DNA of 64,000 nt from Panax quinquefolius (taxonomy: Eukaryota > Streptophyta > Magnoliopsida > Apiales > Araliaceae): assembly GCA_020205615.1 (NCBI GenBank), contig CM035168.1:2745830-2809829 (forward strand), written 5' to 3'. This document shows, piece after piece, positions 23,103-35,730 of this stretch. The notes under the pieces are model-generated. The model saw nothing but the letters and a program-made list of their open reading frames with translations. It searched no databases and was not told where the DNA came from. Numbering within the stretch: position 1 is the stretch's first letter; every line of letters starts with the position of its first letter. The position numbers and the translations under genes were made by a program.

Positions 23103-23541
23103 TTAAATGGTATGATCATAATCTTTCAACAGCTCAAGCCAACATCGTTGTCGCATGTTGAGTTCCTTCTGGATGAAGAAATATTTGAGCCTATTATGAT
23201 CCATATGGTTCTCCACCTTCTCCCTATACAGGTAATGCCTCCAAATTTTTAGTGCAAAAACGATGGCTGACAACTCTAGATCATGAGTAGGATAATTTCT
23301 CTCATATTCTTTGAGTTGTCGTGAGGCATATGCTATGAATTTGCTATGTTGCATGAGCATACATCCTAACCCTCTACCTGAAGCATCGCTGTAAATGACA
23401 AATCCCTCCGAACCAGATGGTATTGTCAAAACAGATGCTGAAATGAGTCTCTTCTTGAGTTCTTAAAAACTCTTCTCACATTCCTCGCTCCAACCGAAGT
23501 TTATATCTTTTCGAGTCAGCTGAGTTAATGGAGTAGCGATT
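23103..23541 (-). pseudogene. Element C RNase H
   Basis: The frame reads [19 protein letters not shown], then [20 protein letters not shown] and [17 protein letters not shown], the standard Ty3/gypsy RNase H with its first catalytic Asp in YSDAS. Translation is lost toward 23541, where the reverse transcriptase end would be and where element C is truncated. Confidence 0.8.
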
Positions 23542-24072
23542 AGAGAAAAGTGTCCAGCTCCAAATATTGGTTTAATTTAACTAATTTTAGCTTATTTTAT
23601 AATTCACGAAGTTCGGGTTTTATAACTCGAACCAACGTGCTTAAATTTATACCCTCCGGTATATGTTTCTCTTATCTTCATTCATATGTTAGATTTCAAT
23701 TACGGAGTCCCTGGATGCTTGCGTCCGATAACCTAACACATTTTCAGTCATTCTTCACGCTAATCTCCAATACGTTTGCCTTACGTAGCTTGGAACAACA
23801 TAACCTAATGTTGTACAACTACTCGACCATTGGAAGCTTACATGCGTTGGTTTACTTCTCGTTTAGTCTAATTCATAATTTAGAACTAACATTTCAAAGT
23901 CAATTAATGACTTTATCATCTTTAATTCATATTCTATAATGAATCTTTTTATTATAAATGAAATTTTAAATAATCTCAAAAATACTTGACATTGTGTCAC
24001 AATGATCGTACGTCTGTACACCTGACTTGCCTAACTCAAACGCTTAGGCGACATACATTTACGTACGGTTGC
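23542..24072. other. Unassigned repeat-like sequence between elements C and E
   Basis: About 530 bases with no match elsewhere in the window. A 129-residue frame at 23550-23939 has no recognisable domain and is probably chance. Parts near 23700-23790 and 24000-24070 are less AT-rich and read like retroelement LTR, but no ends are visible. Confidence 0.35.
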
Positions 24073-24407
24073 TGATAACATCCTGACCAAGCTCGCATCA
24101 AACAACAACGACTCAACTCAAGTTCTAAGGGTTCAACGAATGATTGTGAGTAGTTGATAAGTAGGTTTTATACCTACTTATCGGATACTAACTTCCTATA
24201 ACGGTTGCTTAACTTCATGTGTTTAAGTTGATTTTCATGCATTGTTTCCTTTTTATAGGTTTTATATTCATAAACTCACTCGGTGGCATCTTTCGTCAAA
24301 AGGAGGGCAAAAAGGCATGACAGCTATGAAGACTGATGTGTGGGGGAAAAGGAGTTATGGCGTGAGAAAAGGGGAGTAACAATGAAAGCATTTATGGGTG
24401 GACTAAA

Positions 24408-27163
24408 TGTGACGCCCCCAAAATAGGTATACATCACCTATTCTGTGTTGTCAATACATGGTACAGAAACAACTACAACTTTATTATTACAACAGTAAAA
24501 CTGTGAGTTTGAATACAAATATTATCTTCTAGACAATATCTATACTCAAATAAATCCTCATCACATTTATTGATACATTATTTTACAAAATGGTGAGGAC
24601 TACTAAACAATCCTTTCTAAAACCTTCATTCCATACCCCGACTGCATACTCGCTTATATTCTCGCCTCCCGAGAAAAATGGAACAAAAAGGAAAAGGGTG
24701 AGCTCAACTAGCTTTCAAGAAAGAATATTATGACTAAGATAATATACAACAAATTATCGTTAGTCTTCAACAGGAAAATATAATAGAATACAATAGACAA
24801 CAAATTTTAAATCAATATTCGCATTGGAAATAATAATTCATTAGAAGAGTTAAGTAGAGAATGCAAACTACTATCTTCTATGTATGAATTTAAAAGTTCA
24901 TCGCCTATCTTTTATCCCCTGTAACATCAATCAATATACATCGGAATCAAATATTCATCTTTGCACTACAGGCCAAAGATATTCATCATTAATCATATTC
25001 ATTTAAACACTGCTCATCTTTGCACTACGGCCAAAGATATTCTTCAAATCATTCATCTTTGCACTACGGGCCAAAGATATTCTTAAGAAATCATTCATCT
25101 TTGCACTACAGGCCAAAGATATTCCATAATATCATCATTTAAGACTGAGGATGATGAAAAATATTTTTTAAAGAAACGAATCCAGTGAAACAAAATGACA
25201 AGGATTAAGGATTAAGGATTCGTACTTGGTTTTATCCACGTCCAAAAATACCTCAAAATAATCATAGTGGTGTAAAATTCAAGAATGATCAAAACATGGA
25301 TACAATCAGAGTTAGTATCCAGAATAGATGTTTTGGACGAAAAGAAGAAATTTTATTTTTCGGTGAATAGTACCGTATACGTGAATAGTCTTTGTATCGT
25401 GAATAGTCTTTAGATATCGTGAATAGTAACTCCGACACCAAAAGATAGAAATTCCACAAAAACATCTTCACGCTTCATGAATAGTACTCGTGAATAGTAA
25501 CTCGTGAATAAGAAACTCATGAATAGTAACTCATGAATAGTAACCCGACATGAAAAGTTCCAAATTTAATAAAACTTCGGATCAACATTTCAAAGATAAT
25601 GATATTGAAGAAATAATATCATTTGAGAAGAAAATAACATCCCTTACCTCGAAAGATCGATCTTTCTAAATTTGAAACCTGGACATATAGCTATGACTTG
25701 GACTTGCAAATCGTATAGCAATACTCAAACTATACTCAAAATACTCACAAGAATACACTCGATAATATAGAGAGAAAACTTGATTTTACGGTGTGATTTT
25801 CAATTCTAACCTAAGCACCTATTTATAGGAAATTGCTTAGAACACCAAAGCGAAAAATTTAATAAATTAATATTATAATTTTTCTACATCCTCCCACGCA
25901 TCAAACATCTGAATTCAAACAACATGACATGTGTTAAAGATGCCCACCAAACACAAAAAACGTTTTGTGAATATAAATATTTAAAACTTCCAAAATCAAT
26001 TATTTCAAGCTTGAACTTCAATAATTCATAATAAATAGCCCTTTCATCAGAAAATTCGAATCTAAGCTTGTTTTTATAGGAATTTCAATTCTCTACAACT
26101 TTGCGTAAGAAAGTTTTTCCAAATTTCAAATAGAAATTGGCCGAAATCCACAAACCAAGGCGATTTTACGTTTATAATCAAATTTCTACCAATAAATGGG
26201 GTCCACCGACATGTTTAACATGTTTTAAACATTTATTGCAACAAAATACTCTTCCTCCTCAGATACTCATATATCCCACATTCGTTGTAAAAATATCACC
26301 GTTAATATATTATTAAAATAATATATTTAAATGAATTATTTTATCGTAAAAGATAAAATATTAATTTTCAACAATTGTCATTTTAAAATTTTCTCCATCT
26401 ATATCCACATAAAATCAATATTTTCCTCATCATATAAATCAATAATTAATTATTCACAAATAATATTACGAGAATCACAATATTGACAACCGCGCGTTCT
26501 GTGAAAGAGGGGCTTTCCAATAAGAATTTCTTCTTCTTGGCGCGCAATTAGGTGACCAAACCTCTCCTTAGATGTAACTTTCTAGACATTGCCAATAATT
26601 TTATCTAATAATATTATTCAGATAATATGAATTATTCCTTCGATAATGAAAATACGTGTAATGACAATTATTGAAACAACAAAGAATATAAAATATCAAC
26701 GCAAGAAATTATTAACTCAATAAAATACTTTGAATATTAATTATCGTAACCATTATTGAGTAGTGTCTTTAATAATTGGTGCAATACGTAAATCTTCAGT
26801 GCAACAACGCGTATTACTTATGTTTTAACCACCGGGTATTCCAATAGTGTTAATTCAGAATAACTACGCCGTTATTTTTAAACAACTTATATTTGTCGTT
26901 TTCTTCATCCAATCGCTTTCCGTTATGGGGCCCACACATGGTCATCGCTACGTCGCATCGTACGAATATTCCCACAAGCGATGCGATATTCCACGACCAA
27001 ACGAATATTCCCCATGATAATGAATATTTTATAACCACTTGCTTATTTTGAAATATTTGCATGATTTAACCCTTAACTATCCACATTAATCAAATCAACC
27101 CTTACTATTTCAAAATAATAAATAAAGGAAATTTCTTTTTATTTAAAAATTTGAGGTCTTACA
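24408..27163 (-). repeat. 3' LTR of element D
   Basis: 2,756 bases, ending TTACA next to the polypurine tract. The minus-strand TATA box CTATAAATAG is at 25819-25828. Confidence 0.9.
24950..25550 (-). repeat. Tandem arrays in the D 3' LTR
   Basis: Four units on TTTGCACTAC(A/G)GGCCAAAGATATTC lie at about 24955-25130, spaced about 45-65 bases apart. Six or more units of GTGAATAGTAACTC/GTGAATAGTCTT lie at about 25365-25545. Confidence 0.8.
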
Positions 27164-27177
27164 ACCTCCCTCCTTAT
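27164..27177 (-). other. Polypurine tract of element D
   Basis: AAGGAGGGAGGT on the minus strand, directly adjoining the 3' LTR. It primes plus-strand cDNA synthesis. Confidence 0.8.
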
Positions 27178-30100
27178 GAAATTTCGTCCTCGAAATTGAC
27201 GACGACGTACTGTGTTTGAAAAGGTGAGGATACCTCGCTTTCATTTCCGTTTCCAATTCCGGTCATTTCCTCTATAGCATGATTCCTCCACAAAACTTTA
27301 ACTTGTGGTATGACCTTTCATGCGTAGGACATGCTCCTTCCTATCCAAGATCTTGACAATTACCTCCTCATACGTTAAGTCTTCACTATCTCGTCCGGTT
27401 CTAACTCAATAACGTGGTTGGTCTTTCACATATTTACGAAGTATGGATATATGAAACACATTATGAACACGAGACATACTCGAGGTAACGCAAGTCTATA
27501 GGCTACATTTCCTACTCGGTCAAGAATTTGAAATGGACCAATAAATCGTGGATTGAGCTTTCCTCTTCCCAAATCTTGTAACTCCCTTCCATGGAGCAAC
27601 TCGCATGACAATACATGATCCCCTACACTAAATTCCACGTCCTTTCGATGAAGATCCGTATAACTCTTTTGTCGATCTTGTGCCGCTTTGTATCGTTGTC
27701 GAATCATTTGGATCTTTTCGGTGAGTCATACGTATTAACTTTCGGGTCCCAACAATGTTGCTTCACCCACCTCATCCCAACATATTGGAGAACGACATTT
27801 TCGTCCCATATAATGCTTCAAATGGAGCCACACCTATACTTGCACGATAAGCTGTTGTTGTAGGAGAATTCCACCAATGGTAAATACTTATCCCAACTGC
27901 CCTTGAAGTCTAGGACACAGAGTCTTAATAAATCTTCAAGAGTTTGAATAGTCCTCTCTGATTGTCTGTCCGTTTGGGGATGGTATGCCGAACTAAATCG
28001 CAAATCCGTGCCCATAGCTTTTGCAAGCTAACCCAAAATCTTGAAGTGAATCTTGGGTCACGATCCAAACTATGGATACAGGGCATGCCATGCAACCTCA
28101 CAATCTCATTCACGTCATATACTAGCAAGACGTTCAAGGGAATAAGTCTCCGTGATCGGCAAGAAATGAAGCGGACTTGGTTAATCTATCAACAATAACC
28201 CAAATAGCATTGATGCCTTGAGAAACCGTAGGAAGACCCGTGAACGAAATCCATGAGTAATGTGTTCCCACTTCCATTCCTAATCTCAAGTGGTTTAGCA
28301 CGGACCCTTAGGTACAAGATGCTCTGCCTTTACACGTTGGCAAGTTAAACACATCGAGATAAACTTTGCAATCTCTCTCTTCATATTGTTCCACCAAAAT
28401 GTATGTCAAGATCACGATACATTTTAGTACTTCCGGATGGATTGCAAATGGCGATTGTGTGTGCCTCCATCATAATTTTGTACTTCAAATCGAGTCGTTA
28501 GGAACACAAAGTCTAGAGTGGACTCAAGTATTCCTTCTTCATCAATTCTCGCTTAAATAGCTCCTTCTTGTACTTTCTTCTTCATACGCATCACCTCCGG
28601 TGGGCTCGAAAGCGACCTTAACTTTTCTATTAAAGTTGGCTCTACGCATATACTTGACATCATCGCACTCCTTCCGATATGATCTTTCTACTCAATGCGT
28701 CGGCTACCACGTTCGCTTTACCAGGATGGTATTGAATAGTGTGGTCGTAGTCTTTCAATAGCTCGAGCCAACGTCATTTGCCAGCATGTTGAGTTCTTTT
28801 TTGTGAAGAAATATTTAAGGCTTTTATGGTGCAATATATCTCCACTTTCTCCCCATATAGATAGTGCCTCCATATTTTTTTAAGCGAAAACGATCAGCTG
28901 CCAACTCTAGATCATAAGTAGGATAATTCCTCTCATACTCTTTTTAAGTTGTCGCGAGGCATAGGCTATGACTTTCCCACGTTGCATGAGAACACATCCT
29001 AACCCTTTGCACAAGCATCATTTGTAGATAACAAATCCATCCAACCGGATGGTATTGTTAGAACAGTCTTAAAATAAGTCTCCTCTTAAGCTCTTGGAAA
29101 CTTTTCTCGCATTCTTCGCTCCAAACGAATTTTGTATCCTTCCGAAGTTAATGAGTTAATGGAGTAGCGATTCGAGAAAACCCTTCCACGAATCTCCGAT
29201 AATAACCAAATAAGCCCAAAAAGCTACGTCGTGCTTGATCCACCGACTTGGTTGCTCTGACTTTGTATTGCTTCAATCTTCACGGATCAACAGATATTCC
29301 ATGTTTCGACACCACGCGTGCCCAAGGAATGCTACTTCCTCAAGCCGAACTCGCATTTCTTCAATTTGGCATATAGTTGGTTTTCACGAAGCCTTTGGAG
29401 TACCAAACTTCAAATGGTGCTCATGATCTTCACGGCTTTTGGAATATATGAGGATGTCATCAATAAAGACAACAACGAATTGATCCAAATATTCCTTGAA
29501 TACTCGGTTCATCATATCCATGAAAGTCATAGAGCATTAGTTAGTCCGAAAGACATGACTAAGAATTCATAATGCCCATACCGAGTTCGAAGGCGCTCTT
29601 TGAATATCCTCGCCTAATCTTCAAATGATGATATCCGAATCGAAGATCGATTTTTGAAAAGAATTGTGCCCTTGCAATCGGTCAAACAAGTCATCAATAC
29701 GAGGTGAGGATACCTATTCTTGATGGTGACATGGTTCAATTCCCCGATAGTCAATACAAAGTCGCATACTCCCGCTCTTTCTTCTTTACAAATAAAACAG
29801 GGAGCACCCCAAGGAGATGTACTTGGGACGAATGAAACCGATGTCCAACAATTCCTCGTAGTTGGACCTTTAACTCCCCGAAGTTCAATAGAGCCATTCG
29901 ATATGGGGTTTTAGAAATGGGCTTTGTACCGGAGTTCAAGATCAATAAAGAATTCAACTTCACGTTCGGGGTAATCGGAAGTTCTTCTAGAAATACATCG
30001 GAAAAGTCAATAACAACAGAATATTATTCAAATTTGACGTGTCTTTATTCAAATCCATAACATGGGCTAAGAAAGCTTGACATCCGCTTTTTAATAAACG

Positions 30101-30350
30101 AATAGCTTTATGATTAGATATAGCGATGATTGATTTTAATGGTTTAGTTGCTTGAATTAATCGTCACAACAGGTTGGTTAGGAATATGAAAACTAACAAC
30201 CTTACGAAAACAATCAATTTTGGCATGATGAGTAGTTAACCAATCAATCCCTAAAATCACATCAAAAGCAAGTATCTTTAAAGAGATAAGGTCAATAGGT
30301 AAGGTAATGGTGCCAACTTGAATCAAACAAGATTTATAAACAATTGGATG
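27178..30350 (-). pseudogene. Element D pol remnants (protease to integrase)
   Basis: Read right to left. The protease tail (ILAFDVILGIDWLTTHHAKI) is at 30144-30326. Reverse-transcriptase pieces run from about 29960 to 28750, including a start with KPISKTPYRMALL. RNase H pieces are around 28700-29050. Integrase is at about 27800-28560, with [20 protein letters not shown] carrying the catalytic Glu, then [17 protein letters not shown]-terminal part at 27426-27707 has DRQKSYTDLHRKDVEF and RFIGPFQILDRVGNVAYRL, followed by FHI/chromodomain-like sequence to the polypurine tract. Frames change many times. The order and wording match F. Confidence 0.8.
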
Positions 30351-30434
30351 TGATGAAAGTTTCTCCTAACGGAGTTTCCACAGATAGGTCAAAGTCTAAT
30401 TTCTCCTGAGTCAAGTTTAAACGTTGAGCACAAG

Positions 30435-30870
30435 CGGAGAGATAAATGAATGGGTAGCACCTAGATGTCAAGTAAGGTATAAACTTCGCAAGAATTTATA
30501 AATAGCTTACCCGTGATCACCTCGTTTGGGTTCCTCGCATTATGACCGATCCACAACAAACGCTCTTCCCTAATCGTTGACTTTGACTTTTACGGGACGA
30601 TCTTTTTGAGTCACCGCCTTCCCATTGAACTAGGTTTTGCTACTGCATAATCTCGGCGATATGTCCTTCCTTTCCATAATTATAGCATACCTTGAATGTT
30701 GTGGGACAGTTTGGGTGATATGTCCCTCTTTTACGCATTTTGTAGCATATGACGGTGGTCGTTCTCCTCCCTTAGAACCCGATTCTTTGCCGGCAGACAT
30801 CATCTTCTTCATATGGTCGTTGTTAAATCTCCTCTTTTAAAATCTCTTCCCGACTCGCTTCTTCTATTTT
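30435..30870 (-). pseudogene. Element D gag end and protease start, badly broken
   Basis: Zinc-knuckle-like CVKEGHI sequence near 30720 and a Gly/Lys-rich linker are visible on the minus strand. The expected protease active-site Asp-Thr-Gly region near 30450 is disrupted by indels. Confidence 0.5.
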
Positions 30871-30937
30871 CATGGCCATGATTACCACCAGAGTGGTAAC
30901 CATTTTTGTATGTCTGCTTTTTCTCCGTTGGTTATCA

Positions 30938-31573
30938 TTATTCATTGATCGCTATCTCCGTACGATCCTGTTTGTGGTCCCTCAATTGACCGTACTCGTT
31001 ATCTCGCTCTAATAATTGAGCCTGCTTTACAACATCTGAATAAAGAGAAAATTTATGAGAAATGAGATCTTGACGTATGCACCGTTTCAAACCTCTAAGA
31101 AACATCCGCGTCATACGTTCCTCATTCTCCACCAAATGAGGTGCAAACACGGATAACTCTGCAAACTTTGCCTCGTCTTTGAGACACCGCCATGTTGTTT
31201 TGTTCCAATCGATGAACTCCACTTCCTTCATATAGCGAACACTTTCGTGAAAGTATTTGTCATTAAATAGCTTCAAAACGTCTCCCAAGACATGCCGAGT
31301 GCGCAATGGATGGGTACGCTTCACGAGACTCCCACCATGAGTCCGCCATCCACGGAACATAAAGGTGGCGAATGGAACCTTCGTTCTCCGTGCATCCCAA
31401 GACATCGAATATCTTGGTAATTTGTTTGACCCATGTTTCCGCCATGATCGGATCTGGTTTTCCCTTAAATTCGTGGTCCCAACTCTTTGAATCGCTTGCA
31501 TTTGTGATGGCCCGTGAATTGCTATCATTTCCTCCTCAGATTTTGAACACGAAGTTTCCTCTCGATTTTGCAT
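30938..31573 (-). pseudogene. Element D gag
   Basis: A 211-residue stretch whose second half (VPFATFMFRG, FNDKYFHESVRYMKEVEFI, AKFAELSVFAPHLVENEERM, TRMFLRGLK) aligns with the retrotransposon gag domain of F at 44340-45056. The first half is frame-shifted relative to F. Gag would form the particle shell that packages the RNA. It lies immediately inside the 5' LTR and primer site. Confidence 0.82.
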
Positions 31574-31899
31574 GAATGCAAAAACTTCTAAACATCCCCT
31601 CGTTCATCATCGCTCAATGGTGTTGTTCACAGGAGGAACATTGCCACTGTTGCACGCTCTCTCCTTGTTGGTGAGTACAGCATCTCCACTGGTCTCATTT
31701 CCATTGTTAATATTCTCGATTCGACATTCTCAAATCTTGTCATAAAACAAGGGTTAATTAAGAAATCAATATATCACATAATATCCCTATATCTTGACCA
31801 ACTAACAAATAAGCTTAGGTAGGACACACTAGCGAAGGATTTACTCGCCTCCCTCCTAGTTCTATTCCCCGATCTCCGCCAGAGATCATATCCTAAAGC

Positions 31900-31910
31900 T
31901 CGATACCAAT
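31900..31910 (-). other. Primer-binding site of element D
   Basis: ATTGGTATCGAGC on the minus strand, adjoining the 5' LTR. It resembles the initiator-Met tRNA complement TGGTATCAGAGC with one base missing. Confidence 0.65.
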
Positions 31911-32449
31911 CGTGGCGCCCCAAAATAGGTATACATCACCTATTCGTGTTTGTCAATACATGGTACGTAAACAACTACAACTTTATTATTACAACAAGAA
32001 ATCTGTGAGTTTGAATACAAATATTATCTTCTGCATAATATCTATACTCAAATAAATCCTCATCACATTTATTGATACATTATTTTACAAAAATGGTGAG
32101 GACTACTAAACAATCCTTTCTAAAACCTTCATTCCATACCCCCCTCGTCTCTAATTATATTCTCGCCTCCCGAGAAAAATGGAACAAAAAGGAAAAGGGT
32201 GAGCTCAACTAGCTCAAGAAAAGAATATTATGACTAAGATAATATACAACAAATTATCGTTAGTCTTCAACAGGAAAAATATAATAGAATACAATAGACA
32301 ACAAATTTTAAATCAATATTACATGAAATAATAATTCATTAGAAGAGTTAAGTAGAGAATGCAAACTACTATCTTCTATGTATGAATTTAAAAGTTCATC
32401 GTCTATCTTTTATCCCTGTAACATCAATCAATATACATCTGGAATCAAA

Positions 32450-33050
32450 TATTCATCTTTGCACTACAGGCCAAAGATATTCATCAGTTGGTCATGTTCA
32501 TTTAAACACCTGCTCATCTTTGCACTACGGGCCAAAGATATTCTTCAGAAATCATTCATCTTTGCACTACAGGCCAAAGATATTCTTAAGAAATCATTCA
32601 TCTTTGCACTATAGGCCAAAGATATTCCATAATATCATCATTTAAGACTGAGGATGATGAAAAATATTTTTTTAAAGAAACGAATCCAGTGAAACAAAAT
32701 GACAAGGATTAAGGATTAAGGATTCGTACTTGGTTTTATCCACGTCCAAAAATACCTCAAAAATAATCATAGTGGTGTAAAATTCAAGAATGATCAAAAC
32801 ATGGATACAATCAGAGTTAGTATCCAGAATAGATGTTTTGACGAAAGGAGAAATTTTATTTTTCTATGAATAAGACCAGTATCGTGAATAGTCTTTGTAT
32901 CGTGAATAGTCCGCGATACGTGAATAAGTAACTCCGACACCAAAAGATAGAAATTCCACAAAAACATCTTCACGCTTCATGAATAGTACTCGTGAATAAG
33001 AACTCGTGAATAAGAACTCATGAATAAGAACTCATGAATAGTAACCCCAT
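32450..33050 (-). repeat. Tandem arrays in the D 5' LTR
   Basis: Four TTTGCACTA(C/T)...GGCCAAAGATATTC units at about 32457-32625 and about seven GTGAATAGT/GTGAATAAG units at 32865-33045. Here many units read AATAAG where other copies read AATAGT. Confidence 0.8.
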
Positions 33051-33322
33051 TATGAAAAAGTTCCAAATTTAATAAAAACTTCAGATCAACATTTCAACAT
33101 AATGATATTGAAGAAATAATATCATTTGAGAAGAAAATAACATCCACTTACCTCGAAAGATCAAGATCTTCTAAATGAAACACCCTGATATAAAGCTATG
33201 ACTTGGACTTGCATCGTATAGCAATACTCAAACTATACTCAAAATACTCACAAGAATACACTCGATAATATAGAGAGAGAAACTTGAGCTTACGGTGTGA
33301 TTTTCAATTCTAACCTAAGCAC

Positions 33323-33332
33323 CTATTTATAG
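33323..33332 (-). promoter_or_regulatory. TATA box of the D 5' LTR
   Basis: CTATAAATAG on the minus strand in the setting conserved in all family LTRs (preceded by TTTCC and followed by GTGCTTAGGTTAG). It marks the expected start of the genomic RNA of D. Confidence 0.7.
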
Positions 33333-34673
33333 GAAATTGCTTAGAACACCAAAGCGAAAAATTTAATAAATTAATATTATAATTTTTTTCTACATCCTCC
33401 TACGCATCAAACATCTGAATTCAGCAACATGACATGTGTTAAAGATGCCCACCAAACACAAAAAACGTTTTTGTGAATATAAATATTTAAAACTTCCAAA
33501 AATTAATTATTTCAAAGCTTCGGAACTTCAATAATTCATAATAAATAGCCCTTTCATCAGAAAATTCGAATCTCGCGAGTTTTTATAGGAATTTCAATTC
33601 TCTACAACTTTGCAGAAGAAAGTTTTTCCAAATTCCAAATAGAAATTGACCGAAATCCACAAACAGCGCGATTTCAAGTATAATCAAATTTCGATCAATA
33701 AATGGGGTCCACCGACATGTTTAACATGTTTTAAACATTTATTGCAAAAAAAATACTCTTCCTCCTCGTATACTCATATATCCCACATTCGTTGTAAAAA
33801 TATCACCGTTAATATATTATTAAAATAATATATTTAAATGAATTATTTTATCAGAAAAAGATAAAATATTAATTTTCAACAATTGTCATTTTAAAAATTT
33901 TCTCCATCTATATCCACATAAAATCAATATTTTCCTCATCATATAAATCAATAATTAATTATTCACAAATAATATTACGAATCACAATATTGACAACGAG
34001 CGGCTTCCTGGAAAGAGGGGGCTTTCAATAAGAATTTCTTCTTCTTGGCATGATTAGGTGACCAAACCTCTCCTTAGATGTAACTTTCTAGACATTGTCA
34101 ATAATTTTATCTAATAATATTATTCAGATAATATGAATTATTGCTTCGATAATGAAAAATACTTGTGTAATGACAATTATTGAAACAACAATAATATAAA
34201 ATATCAACGTAGCAATTATTAACTCAATAAAATCTTTGAATAAAGAATTCATGTAACCATTATTGAGTAGTGCCTTTAATAATTGGTGCAATCTGTAGTA
34301 TCTTCTTGTGCAACAACGCCGTATTACTATGTTTTAACCACCGGGTATTCCAATAGTGTTAACTTGAATAACTACTGCCGTTATTTTTAAACAACTTATA
34401 TTTGTGCTTTTCTTCATCCAATCGCTTTCACATGGGGCCCACACATCGGTGCTTGTCGTCGCATTTAATATTCCCAAACAAAGATGCGAATATTCCACGA
34501 CCAAACTAATATTCCCCGATGATAATGAATATTTTATAACCACTTGCTTATTTTGAAATATTTGCGTATTTAACCCTTAACTATCCACATTAATCAAATC
34601 AACCCTTACTATTTCAAAATAATAAATAAAGGAAATTCCTTTTTATTTAAAAATTTTGGGGTCTTACACTAAA

Positions 34674-35730
34674 AGTGCAGAAGACAGCAGCAGAGTTCAA
34701 GAATTCTATCAGGGAGCAGTTGTGCCCAATTAACAAAGGAAGGCGAGCAGCGATTCTCCCAAGCCCAGTAGAATCATACATGCCAGCTACTTCCTACGCC
34801 CATACAAAGCACAACCGACGACACGGTGGCCCCAGTCTCTGAAGATTAAAATGCTGACTTTCCTCTTAAACATCCAATCAAAATATTTCTTAAAGAGGGG
34901 TCATTTCAAGTTAGGGGATAGATATAGGTCATTTTTATTACCTCTTTGGGACATATAGAGCACAAAGAGAACCTAAGGCAAATTGATCTCTATATTTTGC
35001 ATCTCTCTTGCTTTCTATTATATTTTCTCTAGATTAGCTTAGATTAAGGCTAAATTTGGGAACATTGAAGTTTAGATTTAACATTTTATGCTTAGATTGG
35101 AGAAGGAAATCAAATTTGAACTTCTTACTCATTAATATCTCTTTCTTTTCATTTTAGCTTCCAATGTATGAACAATCTTTGATGATGGATTTTGCTTCAT
35201 TTATGAACTAACTCCCATTAGGGTTTATAATGAATCTTAATGTCTAGTTCAATTTGTTGCACTTCTTTGTTAGTTTCAGTTGATTATGTATGGATTGCCT
35301 AATGTGGTTTGTTTTCATTGTTTAATTGCTTGATCACCAATTACTGGGATAATTCACATGAAATTGAGAAATGAATTGTGAGTTTAGATCTGAACATATT
35401 AGCTTGTGTTTATGATTCTACATGACGTTATATTCCATAATTCGTGCATAGGATGGAGATATACCAAAGCACCACTTGTAGTCAATTGACAACTTGAGCT
35501 TCAACCTGCTTTGATTGTAATTCACATAGAAATATAGTGTCTTAGACAATTTGGGTGTTTGCATTTATTATATCTATTTGTGGATTGAATGTGATATGGT
35601 TATGGTACTTTGAGAGATGGCCATATCTTACTTTCATGTTCTCGGCTAGCAATTCGAAATAATCAATTAAGCTTACAAGAAGTGTAGTAATTAGGATAAT
35701 GTTGGTCGATTTTGCTATTGCTAAATCGTG
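34674..35730. other. Middle part of solo LTR G, non-coding
   Basis: No protein-coding frame. It contains typical LTR leader features such as a CTCTTGCTTTCTATT run and the phrase AACTAACTCCCATTAGGG. It continues G after the D insertion. Confidence 0.6.

Larger units (their letters stand above)
17109..23541 (-). mobile_element. Element C: truncated Ty3/gypsy chromovirus with a copia LTR inside
   Basis: The 3' LTR (17109-19572) and the downstream half of pol remain: integrase, RNase H and the edge of reverse transcriptase. Homology with F and D breaks at about 23541, so the gag, protease and reverse transcriptase part and the 5' LTR are lost. A copia solo LTR splits the integrase at 20531-22403. 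Family assignment rests on the LTR ends and on near-collinear match with F. Confidence 0.82.
24408..34668 (-). mobile_element. Element D: complete Ty3/gypsy element, 10.26 kb
   Basis: Perfect 5-base target duplication CTAAA (24403-24407 and 34669-34673). LTRs of about 2.76 kb at 24408-27163 (3') and 31912-34668 (5') are nearly identical outside small error-like clusters, indicating the youngest insertion here. The internal region is about 4.75 kb and runs gag, protease, reverse transcriptase, RNase H, integrase on the minus strand, collinear with F. Every frame is broken by many 1-3 base indels, several of which may be sequence errors. Confidence 0.92.
31912..34668 (-). repeat. 5' LTR of element D
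   Basis: About 2,757 bases. The inner boundary reads TGGCGCCCC instead of TGTGACGCCCCC. It ends TTACA at 34668, followed by the CTAAA duplication. Confidence 0.9.

Noticed and set aside
23550..23939. 129-residue frame between elements C and E
   Set aside because: No domain, repetitive context and no start context or conservation evidence; left as unassigned sequence.
24950..25550. CRISPR-like spaced repeats
   Set aside because: Units are imperfect with irregular spacing, occur inside plant LTRs in many copies, and no cas genes exist here.
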